DNA from: UBA1715 sp036752345
GTDB lineage: Bacteria > Bacteroidota > Bacteroidia > Bacteroidales > UBA1715
Direction: 5' to 3'
Assembly: GCA_036752345.1 (NCBI GenBank)
Contig: DAIOSV010000003.1
Location: forward strand, 25,139 to 89,138
DNA: 64,000 nt
The notes beneath the pieces were generated by a model. That model saw only the letters and a program-made list of their open reading frames with translations, made no database searches and was not told where the DNA came from. Shown in pieces: positions 1 to 7,563 of the stretch. The first letter of the stretch is position 1. Every line of letters begins with the position of its first letter. The translations under genes were made by a program, and so were the position numbers.

Positions 1-1
1 T

Positions 2-1051
2 CCGGTTCTCAAAGAGTTGTTATTCAAAGCTTACGAATGCGACATCAATGCACGTTTCACCCCAATTGATGATGTTATTTATGAAGAATGGGTACAAAAT
101 CAAGGTAAAAAACGTTACATTCTCACATTGTTTGGACGCCATATAGAAGCTCGCTATCTTGCCGAAATCACATCAGTATTGTGCAAACAAGAATTGAATA
201 TAGATAACATCACACGTTTGAGTGGTCGTGTCTCTTTCATAGCTGGTGCTGAATCTAAAAACCGTGCCTGCGTTGAATTGTCAGTTCGTGGCAATCCAAC
301 TGATGAAAAGAAAATGAAAGCAGACTTTATGGAAATATCAAAACGCATTGGTTTTGACATTGCATTCCAAGAAGACAATGCTTTCCGCCGGAATCGCCGT
401 CTTATCTGTTTCGATATGGATTCTACCCTTATTCAAGCAGAAGTTATTGTTGAATTGGCAAAATATGCAAACGTTGAAAAAGAAGTTTCAGAAATTACCG
501 AATCGGCTATGCGTGGCGAAATTGATTTCAAAGAAAGTTTTCGCCGCCGTATTAAATTGCTCAAAGGTATTGATGAATCAGTACTTGACGACATTGCACG
601 CAAACTACCTATGACCGAAGGTGCCGACCGACTTATTCGCACTCTAAAACGCTTTGGATACAAGGTTGCCATTCTTTCCGGAGGATTCACATTCTTCGGC
701 CGCTATTTGCAAACGAAACTTGGGATAGACTATGTTTTTGCAAACGAACTTGAAATAAAAGACGGAAAATTAACCGGGAATTACGTTGGTGAGATTATTG
801 ACGGTCAAATGAAAGCCGAATTGCTTCGCAAAATAGCATTCAAAGAAGATATTCACTTGGAGCAAGTAATTGCTGTGGGCGATGGCGCTAATGACCTTCC
901 AATGATAAACATAGCCGGTCTTGGTATTGCGTTCCATGCGAAACCCAAAGTGCAAGAACATGCCGACAATAAAATCTGTACCATCGGACTTGATGGAATT
1001 CTCTACATGCTTGGTTTCAGAGACCGCGAGGTTGACGAAGATGAGGAATAA
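2..1051 (+). CDS. serB: Phosphoserine phosphatase SerB (5' truncated by window edge)
   Basis: Dephosphorylates O-phosphoserine in the last step of serine biosynthesis, in the cytosol. The frame is open from base 2, so the true start lies upstream; a TTG at 17 is in frame but the sequence before it already looks coding. The N-terminal part (to about nt 360) fits an ACT-type regulatory domain as in Bacteroidota SerB. The HAD phosphatase core follows: motif I DMDSTLI at nt 413-433 (nucleophile and acid Asp), motif II SGGF, and motif IV GDGANDLPMI near the C-terminus. The end is tail-to-tail with rsmD, 6 nt apart. Family assignment is firm; full length is unknown. Confidence 0.93.
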   Translation, partial: PVLKELLFKAYECDINARFTPIDDVIYEEWVQNQGKKRYILTLFGRHIEARYLAEITSVLCKQELNIDNITRLSGRVSFIAGAESKNRACVELSVRGNPTDEKKMKADFMEISKRIGFDIAFQEDNAFRRNRRLICFDMDSTLIQAEVIVELAKYANVEKEVSEITESAMRGEIDFKESFRRRIKLLKGIDESVLDDIARKLPMTEGADRLIRTLKRFGYKVAILSGGFTFFGRYLQTKLGIDYVFANELEIKDGKLTGNYVGEIIDGQMKAELLRKIAFKEDIHLEQVIAVGDGANDLPMINIAGLGIAFHAKPKVQEHADNKICTIGLDGILYMLGFRDREVDEDEE

Positions 1052-1057
1052 AGTATT

Positions 1058-1597
1058 CTAGCTTTTCGTTCTAAAAAACGAAAAATGTACTTTACCGTAA
1101 TTACATACACGAGAAAAATTCGGATGGTTTGAAAAATCAACCGAATCTGGATGCTCCACTATAACTAACGTATCGGGACCAACTACTTTGCTTGCATAAA
1201 TAGCATTGGGAATGTCTGCCAACCATGGCAAATTGTATGGAGGATCGGCAAAAACAATGGCAAATTCACGATTGGCTATTTTGAGGAAATCGCGTACTTC
1301 CACGTTCAGCACTTTCATTCCTTTGATGCCGAACTTTGCTGCCGTTTGTTTGATAAATGCTGCATGTTTGCCGTTTTTCTCAACACTCACTATGTCTGAC
1401 GAGCCACGCGAAGCACATTCTAAAGAAATACTACCTATTCCCGCAAATAAATCAAGTAGGCTGACTTCTGAAAAATCGAATTCGTTGTTGAGAATATTAA
1501 ATAGACTTTCTTTGGCTCTATCGGTTGTTGGCCGCAAATCAAACTCTTTGGGAGCCGTCACTACCCGTCCGCCAAAATCTCCGCTAATTATTCGCAT
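1058..1597 (-). CDS. rsmD: 16S rRNA (guanine(966)-N(2))-methyltransferase RsmD
   Basis: SAM-dependent methylation of G966 of 16S rRNA during 30S assembly. The 179-residue length is normal for RsmD. The start MRIISGDFGG and the following RPTTDRAKESLFN block are family signatures. The SAM-binding motif DLFAGIGS lies at residues 49-56 and the N6/N2-methyltransferase catalytic DPPY at 118-121. The ATG overlaps the 3' end of the upstream DUF3822 gene by 10 nt, indicating translational coupling in an operon with it and the small membrane protein further upstream. Confidence 0.93.
   Translation of the reverse strand: MRIISGDFGGRVVTAPKEFDLRPTTDRAKESLFNILNNEFDFSEVSLLDLFAGIGSISLECASRGSSDIVSVEKNGKHAAFIKQTAAKFGIKGMKVLNVEVRDFLKIANREFAIVFADPPYNLPWLADIPNAIYASKVVGPDTLVIVEHPDSVDFSNHPNFSRVCNYGKVHFSFFRTKS
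1063..1084. terminator. Possible bidirectional hairpin between serB and rsmD
   Basis: Perfect 8-bp inverted repeat TTTTCGTT / AACGAAAA with a 6-nt loop, just past the serB stop and inside the last codons of rsmD. Short and AT-rich, so only a tentative shared terminator for the convergent genes. Confidence 0.35.
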
Positions 1598-2555
1598 AGA
1601 GCTACGTTACAATGATTGTAGAATAATGTATATGGCAGACCTTTACATCCCTCTTTGGGAGGATTTGCTAGCTCTACCTTTTTAACAAATAGCTGTATAG
1701 CGGTGTAATATGCTGATTTTTCATTGATTTTTCCAGACAATTCCACCTCTACTTCCAAAGGATTAAGATGTAGTTGCTCAAAAATGTTCATTACATAGAA
1801 CAAAAAATCATTTACATTATGAAATTCAAAAGCATTGCAAAAACGAAGTTCTTTTCCTTTTATAAACAGAGCCGTAAAGAAACTATTTTCAACCGAAACA
1901 CACAGTTTTTCTTTACGTGACTTACAATTTGCTTCAAGTATTGGAGCCACTTGTGGTANNNNNNNNNNNNNNNNNNNNNNNNNNNNNNNNNNNNNNNNNN
2001 NNNNNNNNNNNNNNNNNNNNNNNNNNNNNNNNNNNNNNNNNNNNNNNNNNNNNNNNNNAGTTTTTCTTTACGTGACTTACAATTTGCTTCAAGTATTGGA
2101 GCCACTTGTGGTACATACGAAACGCTTTCGTTCTTCTTAAACGTCAATCTGCACATTGCCCAGAATGTCGTTTCTATAGGAAAAAGCACAACCGCTTCTG
2201 TATTTACCGATTCATAGGTAATAATAGACTCATTCTCCGATTTTTCAAAGTTCATTGCTACATACTTATCAAGCAATGTATCATCATAAAACTTCTTTGG
2301 AACGAGCGTAAACCTTGGCGTTACTATAATTATTGAGACTGATTTGAATTCAGGCTGTAAAATATCTTGGGCAAGAAAATCTTTGAAAGCCGCTTCTCTT
2401 CCTTCGCCAACAGCAATAACGTACGAATACGCCATTACATCTTGCTTATGCGTTATCAAAAAAGAAAATCCATCTCGACGAATCGAAATGGATAATTCAT
2501 AATCCTTTGGCTTTCGTTTAGAATACGTTTCAGTAACAAAGGTTATATCTCGCAT
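1588..2555 (-). CDS. DUF3822 family protein, interrupted by a false assembly gap
   Basis: Function unknown; DUF3822 is a Bacteroidota family that commonly precedes rsmD. The gene starts MRDITFVTETYSK at 2555. It is broken at 1959-2058 by 100 N whose two flanks carry the same 55 bp (1904-1958 and 2059-2113). Removing the N run and one copy (155 nt) puts the upstream and downstream reading frames exactly in register and yields one 270-residue protein, the joint reading VSYVPQVAPILEANCKSRK followed by LCVSVENSF. So the gene is intact in the organism and broken only in the assembly. No signal peptide is visible; probably cytosolic. Confidence 0.8.
1959..2058. other. Scaffold gap (100 N), false: flanks overlap by 55 bp
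   Basis: Exactly 100 N. The 55 bases before it are identical to the 55 bases after it, the pattern left when two contigs that overlap at their ends are scaffolded without being merged. Confidence 0.95.
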
Positions 2556-2561
2556 AACAAA

Positions 2562-3188
2562 CTATTTCCAGTTTCCTTCAGTTGATGCTTCGTCTAATTT
2601 TCCAATGCGCAATCCTTCGTATCCACTAATTTTCTTAGAATACGATTTTGCATTTACAACCAATTGACGGTCAAGATCTGACAACAACACATCCCATTTA
2701 ACACCCATTTGGAATGTTGGGATATTTGCACCACCTGACATAATTGAACTTGAAGCGATTTCAAATACAGTATCCTTTTTAATTCCGGGAACTTTTGCAA
2801 TTTCTTCAAGTACAAAATTTTGAGTTAATAATGAGTCCATCATTAATTTTTCATATGCAGGAATTTTAACTGTTTCTTGCCAAGCACGTCCTTCTGCTAC
2901 TTCAACAGAATCTTCAATATCACCAATTGTTTTAGTAAATTCCAAAGAATCTTGTTTTGCAAAACGAATTAATTCATCCCAATTGTCTGCATACTTATTA
3001 TACTTAGCCTCATACGCATACTGAAGCTCTCGAGCATTCTCTAATTTTTCAATAACTAATTTTTGACGTTTTGTTTTCTCTTTATCAAATCTAATATCTA
3101 CCATCACAGTTTCATAGATCGCATAACTTAAACCAACAATCGCAACTCCCAAGGCAATTTCAACACCTAATTTAAGACCTTTATTCAT
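2562..3188 (-). CDS. Unknown membrane-anchored protein upstream of DUF3822
   Basis: 208 residues, family not recognised. One hydrophobic segment at about residues 7-27 (VEIALGVAIVGLSYAIYETV) looks like an uncleaved inner-membrane anchor. A charged, helix-prone region rich in Lys, Glu and Gln follows (residues about 35-130), then a Gly/Ser-containing C-terminal part. The arrangement, an N-terminal membrane helix followed by a long helix, superficially recalls pseudopilins, but there is no prepilin cleavage motif. It lies 6 nt upstream of the DUF3822 gene, so it is probably co-transcribed with DUF3822 and rsmD from a TATATTTG -7 box at 3226-3233. Confidence 0.7.
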   Translation of the reverse strand: MNKGLKLGVEIALGVAIVGLSYAIYETVMVDIRFDKEKTKRQKLVIEKLENARELQYAYEAKYNKYADNWDELIRFAKQDSLEFTKTIGDIEDSVEVAEGRAWQETVKIPAYEKLMMDSLLTQNFVLEEIAKVPGIKKDTVFEIASSSIMSGGANIPTFQMGVKWDVLLSDLDRQLVVNAKSYSKKISGYEGLRIGKLDEASTEGNWK

Positions 3189-3225
3189 TTTTATATTAGT
3201 TTATATTTTGTAAAAATTTAGTTGC

Positions 3226-3233
3226 CAAATATA
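3226..3233 (-). promoter_or_regulatory. -7 box TATATTTG for the 2562-3188 operon
   Basis: Reads TATATTTG on the minus strand, matching the Bacteroidota TAnnTTTG -7 consensus, 38 nt before the start codon. No good -33 element was seen. Confidence 0.5.
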
Positions 3234-3285
3234 AAACTTTTTGTACGCATTATTGCTAGTATTACAAAATAATTTTTTCGATCCT

Positions 3286-4695
3286 ATGCTCTCAAATTTT
3301 ATAGAGAAACAATTACTAACAAATTTCGCGTTTGAACCTACCAATGGACAACGACAGGCTTTTTCAAAATTAGCGCAATTTATAACTTCTGAGCAAGAGG
3401 TTTTTATCATGAACGGATATGCAGGAACGGGTAAAACAACGTTAATCAAAGCAGTGGTTGACACACTCGAATCAATGAAAATACCGTTTATGCTCCTTTC
3501 TCCAACGGGACGCGCAGCTAAAGTTCTCTCTAACTATTCGGCACAACCAGCATATACTATTCATAAGAAAATCTATCGCCAACACAGCGTTTCAGATGGA
3601 ATTCAAAAATTTGGAATGAATTTCAATGCTGCGCAAAATATGGTGTACATTGTCGACGAATCGTCAATGTTGTCGGATACTATCGGTGAAAATGCCAATT
3701 TTGGTTCGGGCTCGTTACTCAACGATTTGTTCCGTTTTGTTTTTAACGAACATAAATGCAAACTCATTCTTCTTGGTGATACAGCACAATTACCACCTAT
3801 AGGCGTTGATAAATCTCCGGCCCTTGATTCGCAATATATATCAGCCAATTTCGGAAAAGAACCTCAGTGCATTTCACTCACTCAAGTTATACGCCAAACT
3901 AAAGATTCTGGCATTTTACAAAGTGCTACCAGCATACGTTCTCTTCTTGAAAACGATGACATACGACTACCGCAATTAGAAGAAGCAGAAGATGTTATTC
4001 GCATTGATGGCAGGATGCTGCTTGAAGCCCTAGAATCGTCGCAAGACAAAGTTGGCATAGAAAATACCATAGTCATTACACGTTCCAACAAAATGGCGAA
4101 CCGCTACAACGATGGCATTCGCCGTATGATTCTCTGGAAAGAATCGAGCATCAGCGAAGGGGATTACATAATGATAGTAAAGAATAACTATTTTTGGACC
4201 GAAGGCAACAAAGATGTTCCGTTTATAGCCAACGGAGACATAGCCGAAATTTGCAAAATCAACAAACACGAAACCCTCTATGGATTTGACTTTGCCGATG
4301 TTACACTTCGTTTCCCCGACTATCAAGACATGGAACTTACGGTAAAAGTGCTGCTCAACACTCTTTCATCCGAATCGGCTTCACTTACTTATGAAGAAAA
4401 CAATAAACTCTATCAAGAAGTGAGTGCCGACTATGCCGATGTAAAAAACAAACGAACTCAATACGAAAAAATCAAGAAAAACCCCTATTTCAACGCACTG
4501 CAAATTAAGTTTGCGTACGCCATTACTTGCCACAAAGCACAAGGCGGTCAATGGAATCATGTGTATATAGATCACGGCTACCTTACCGACGATATGATTA
4601 CCAAAGAATTCTTGCGTTGGCTTTACACCGCATTTACTCGTGCAAGTGAAAAAATCTACTTAGTGAACTTTAAAAAAGAGTTTTTTGAATCCTAA
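3286..4695 (+). CDS. ATP-dependent RecD-like DNA helicase (SF1)
   Basis: Superfamily 1 DNA helicase/ATPase of the RecD/TraA type, about 469 residues, typical of the single-subunit RecD-like proteins of Bacteroidota. Walker A GYAGTGKTT lies at residues 44-52, Walker B DESSM at 124-128, LLGDTAQLPPIG follows, and the C-terminal UvrD-like motifs are CHKAQGGQW and YTAFTRASEKIY. I chose the ATG at 3286 (MLSNFIEKQ) over an in-frame TTG at 3241, because the extra residues look non-coding and overlap the divergent promoter region. No RecB/RecC partner is adjacent, so an independent repair or recombination role is inferred. Confidence 0.9.
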   Translation: MLSNFIEKQLLTNFAFEPTNGQRQAFSKLAQFITSEQEVFIMNGYAGTGKTTLIKAVVDTLESMKIPFMLLSPTGRAAKVLSNYSAQPAYTIHKKIYRQHSVSDGIQKFGMNFNAAQNMVYIVDESSMLSDTIGENANFGSGSLLNDLFRFVFNEHKCKLILLGDTAQLPPIGVDKSPALDSQYISANFGKEPQCISLTQVIRQTKDSGILQSATSIRSLLENDDIRLPQLEEAEDVIRIDGRMLLEALESSQDKVGIENTIVITRSNKMANRYNDGIRRMILWKESSISEGDYIMIVKNNYFWTEGNKDVPFIANGDIAEICKINKHETLYGFDFADVTLRFPDYQDMELTVKVLLNTLSSESASLTYEENNKLYQEVSADYADVKNKRTQYEKIKKNPYFNALQIKFAYAITCHKAQGGQWNHVYIDHGYLTDDMITKEFLRWLYTAFTRASEKIYLVNFKKEFFES

Positions 4696-4720
4696 TTTTC
4701 ACAAAAAAAATTCTAAGAGC

Positions 4721-4751
4721 TTTGATATGCTAAATGAAATGCCTACTTTTG
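4721..4751 (+). promoter_or_regulatory. Consensus Bacteroidota promoter of the DUF4301-comA-crcB operon
   Basis: TTTG (4721-4724), 19 nt spacer, TACTTTTG (4744-4751): an exact match to the TTTG-N19-TAnnTTTG promoter. The start codon lies 20 nt downstream at 4772, so the leader is short. Confidence 0.8.
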
Positions 4752-4771
4752 AACAATAAAATCATATAGGT

Positions 4772-6331
4772 ATGTTTTCTGAATCTAATCTACATGAAAT
4801 CCAATTTCGAGGAATGACTCCCGAACAAATTGAAGAACAACTAAAACGATTTGAAACAGGTTTTACGCCACTCAATATTGTTGCTCCTGCTATCCTTGAT
4901 AAAGGTATCAAACATTTTGACGATGAGGAAATTGCTGATTTTGCAAAATTGTATGATAAAAAGAGAAAAAAGAAATCTATAGTAAAATTTGTACCAGCTT
5001 CAGGTGCAGCTTCTCGTATGTTCAAAATGCTTTATGGGCTCATGAACGACTACGATGGCTCTGACGAATCATACAAAAAAATATTTTCCGACAGTGGTTT
5101 GTATTCTGCAAAAAACTTCATCGAAAATATTGATTCATTTGCTTTCTATGACGAACTCAAAATTGTCCTTGCAAAACACGGATACAATATCAATGAACTC
5201 CTTGAAAAGAAAGATTACAAGCCAATATTAGAGCACATTCTTACCGACAAAGGGTTGAATTATGGAAATCTTCCGAAAGGATTGATTTTATTTCATCAAT
5301 ATGAAGACGGCAATCGTACACCACTTGAAGAACATTTGGTAGAAGGTGCGCTCTATGCACAAAATAGAAGTAATGATGTAAACCTTCATTTTACCGTTTC
5401 ACCTGAGTTTATGGAGAACTTCAAAACAAAAGTTGCAGAAGTTAAAAGCAAATATCAAGCGAAATACAAAACGAAATTTTACATTGACTATAGTATTCAA
5501 AAACCAACGACAGATACTATTGCAGCGAACTCCGACAATACACCATTCTTAAACAAAGACAATACATTGTTGTTCCGCCCTGCAGGACATGGTGCGCTCA
5601 TTGAAAATCTGAATGAACTCAATTACGATATTATATTCATAAAAAATATTGATAACATAGTTCCCGACGACTACAAAGACACGACTATTCTTTACAAAAA
5701 AGCTCTTGCCGGAATTTTAATTCAATATCAATCAACGCTGTTTAAGCTGTATAAAAAAGTTAAATACTGTCGCCACTTGTCTGACAAACGCTTGCGCAAA
5801 GCAATTGATTTCTTAGAGAATGAACTAAACTACATCTTGCCAGAAGGGTTCGAAACATGGGCTCGCAACGATTGCAAAGATTATTTGTTAGACATTTTGC
5901 ACCGCCCTATTCGTGTATGTGGTATGGTAAAAAATGAAGGAGAACCGGGTGGCGGACCATTCTTTGTGCAAGAAAAAGATGGTTCTCAAACACTCCAAAT
6001 AATAGAAAAAGCACAAATTGATTCCAAATCAAAAGAACAACAAGAAAAATTCAACGCATCAACGCACTTCAACCCAGTTGACATAGTATGTGGTGTAATG
6101 GATTCTAGTGATAAGAAGTACGATTTGAAAAAATTCGTTGACAACGAAGCCGGTATCATTACCTCGAAAAGTAAAGATGGAAAAACTCTCAAAGCATTGG
6201 AACTTCCGGGATTATGGAATGGAGCTATGTCAAATTGGAATACCATTTTTGTTGAAGTACCTTCTATTACATTTAATCCGGTAAAAGAAGTTAACGACTT
6301 ACTTCGCAACGAACATCAATCAAAAAAATAA
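4772..6331 (+). CDS. DUF4301 family protein
   Basis: 519 residues, cytosolic, biochemical function unknown. It carries FVPASGAASRMFK at residues 73-85 and a later FRPAGHGALIENLNEL followed by DIIFIKNIDNI. By eye these resemble the Gly-rich loop and nucleotide-binding strands of UTP:sugar-phosphate uridylyltransferases, so a nucleotidyltransferase-like fold is a reasonable guess, but only a guess. A consensus promoter sits immediately upstream. The next gene, phosphosulfolactate synthase, starts 19 nt after the stop, so the two are probably co-transcribed. Confidence 0.85.
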   Translation: MFSESNLHEIQFRGMTPEQIEEQLKRFETGFTPLNIVAPAILDKGIKHFDDEEIADFAKLYDKKRKKKSIVKFVPASGAASRMFKMLYGLMNDYDGSDESYKKIFSDSGLYSAKNFIENIDSFAFYDELKIVLAKHGYNINELLEKKDYKPILEHILTDKGLNYGNLPKGLILFHQYEDGNRTPLEEHLVEGALYAQNRSNDVNLHFTVSPEFMENFKTKVAEVKSKYQAKYKTKFYIDYSIQKPTTDTIAANSDNTPFLNKDNTLLFRPAGHGALIENLNELNYDIIFIKNIDNIVPDDYKDTTILYKKALAGILIQYQSTLFKLYKKVKYCRHLSDKRLRKAIDFLENELNYILPEGFETWARNDCKDYLLDILHRPIRVCGMVKNEGEPGGGPFFVQEKDGSQTLQIIEKAQIDSKSKEQQEKFNASTHFNPVDIVCGVMDSSDKKYDLKKFVDNEAGIITSKSKDGKTLKALELPGLWNGAMSNWNTIFVEVPSITFNPVKEVNDLLRNEHQSKK

Positions 6332-6350
6332 ACTATAAAATATATAACAA

Positions 6351-7127
6351 ATGAATTTTCCATTATCATTTATTCCTGAGAGAGAAGCAAAACCTCGCAA
6401 AATAGGTCAAACTATGGTGATTGACAAAGGTTTGACATGTGTTGAAGCCGAAGGAATGGCAGAAGATGCCGGCGATTTTATCGATTTTGCGAAATTGGGA
6501 TTCGGAACAGGTCTTATTACCAAAAATTTAGAACGAAAAATTGCTATATATAAAGCAGCAAATATCACTTCGTATTTTGGCGGAACACTCTTTGAACTCT
6601 TCATCGTACGTGGTCTTTTCAAAGAATACCAACAATTTCTAGAAAAATACAACATTGAAATGTGTGAAGTAAGTGACGGTTCAATGAATATGCCACTAGA
6701 ACAAAAACTAAATTACATCAAAGAATTGAAGAAAAACTTCTATGTGATTTCTGAAGTTGGTTCAAAAGATGCAAGTGTTGAAATTCCTACAGAAAAATAT
6801 GTTTCGCTCATAAAGGCTGAACTTGAAGCTGGTTCACAAAAAGTAATCACAGAAGCTCGAGAGGCGGGAAATGTTGGTATTTACAAGGCTGATGGTAGCG
6901 CAAACCGTGAATTGATTGATGCAATTATAAAAGATATTGATATCAACAAAATCATGTGGGAAGCACCTAAAAAACCACAACAAGCAATGTTCATCAAAGA
7001 AATCGGTAGCAACGTAAACCTTGGTAACATTTCAACAAATGAAGTTATTGCGCTTGAGTCTTTACGTATGGGATTCCGTGGCGATACATTCTTTAAATTT
7101 CTTCCAGACAATTTAAAGCAAGAATAA
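6351..7127 (+). CDS. comA: Phosphosulfolactate synthase (ComA family)
   Basis: ComA adds sulfite to phosphoenolpyruvate to give (2R)-phospho-3-sulfolactate, the first step to sulfolactate (coenzyme M precursor in archaea; sulfonate metabolism in bacteria). The 258-residue protein matches the family along its length: TMVIDKGL, DFAKLGFGTGL, YFGGTLFELF, EVSDGSMNM, EVGSKD, EAREAGNVGIY and the C-terminal FGxVNL-like GSNVNLGNI with RMGFRGDTFF. It sits between DUF4301 and crcB, overlapping the crcB start by one base. A candidate for the second enzyme, ComB, is about 55 kb away at 61832-62548. Which end product the cell makes cannot be told from this window. Confidence 0.88.
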   Translation: MNFPLSFIPEREAKPRKIGQTMVIDKGLTCVEAEGMAEDAGDFIDFAKLGFGTGLITKNLERKIAIYKAANITSYFGGTLFELFIVRGLFKEYQQFLEKYNIEMCEVSDGSMNMPLEQKLNYIKELKKNFYVISEVGSKDASVEIPTEKYVSLIKAELEAGSQKVITEAREAGNVGIYKADGSANRELIDAIIKDIDINKIMWEAPKKPQQAMFIKEIGSNVNLGNISTNEVIALESLRMGFRGDTFFKFLPDNLKQE

Positions 7128-7498
7128 TGCTGCAAAATATTTGCATGATAGCATTGGGTAGTAGTATCGGTGGTGTACTCCGCTGGCTACTTACCCAATT
7201 TTTTCAAAAATTTTCCTTCTACCATTTTCCGATAGGAACGTTTGTCATAAACGTCCTTGGCTGTTTTTGTATTGGTTTATTCTATGCCATATTTGAAAAA
7301 TACAATATAGGGAATCAATCGGTTCGCCTCTTTCTTACAGTAGGCTTTTGTGGCAGTTTTACAACCTTTTCTACATTTATGCACGAAAATCTGCTGCTTC
7401 TGCAAGGACAAGAATTACTTGTCTCTCTTTTATATCTCACGTTGAGCATTATACTTGGCACATTGGCGGTAATTTGGGGTGCAAACATTATAAAATAA
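7127..7498 (+). CDS. crcB: Fluoride ion channel CrcB (Fluc)
   Basis: Dual-topology fluoride channel of the inner membrane that lets toxic fluoride escape. The 123 residues form four hydrophobic helices. The family signatures are present: GSSIGGVLRW at residues 11-20, the pore-lining Asn in INVLG (about 42), and GFCGSFTTFSTF at 73-84, containing the fluoride-track Phe residues and central Na+ site segment. The ATG overlaps the comA stop (TAATG). A single copy is enough because the channel is an antiparallel homodimer. No fluoride riboswitch was seen upstream of the operon. Confidence 0.93.
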   Translation: MLQNICMIALGSSIGGVLRWLLTQFFQKFSFYHFPIGTFVINVLGCFCIGLFYAIFEKYNIGNQSVRLFLTVGFCGSFTTFSTFMHENLLLLQGQELLVSLLYLTLSIILGTLAVIWGANIIK

Positions 7499-7509
7499 AC
7501 TGTTGCTAA

Positions 7510-7538
7510 AAGCTATAGGCAGATTAGCTTCATTTTTT
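7510..7538 (+). terminator. Weak terminator after crcB
   Basis: Six-bp inverted repeat AAGCTA / TAGCTT with a 9-nt loop, followed by CA and six T. The stem is short, so strength is uncertain. Confidence 0.4.
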
Positions 7539-7539
7539 A

Positions 7540-7547
7540 TATTTTTG
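7540..7547 (+). promoter_or_regulatory. -7 box TATTTTTG for the Dxs-like gene
   Basis: Matches TAnnTTTG 16 nt before the ATG at 7564. No convincing -33 element. Confidence 0.45.
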
Positions 7548-7563
7548 CATAAAACTAAAAACT

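Noticed and set aside
1206..1685. 159-codon frame on the plus strand over rsmD
   Set aside because: Antisense to a clear RsmD; no homology-like features.
3241..3285. TTG start 15 codons upstream for the RecD-like helicase
   Set aside because: Would overlap the divergent promoter zone, and the added residues are unlike family N-termini; ATG 3286 fits.
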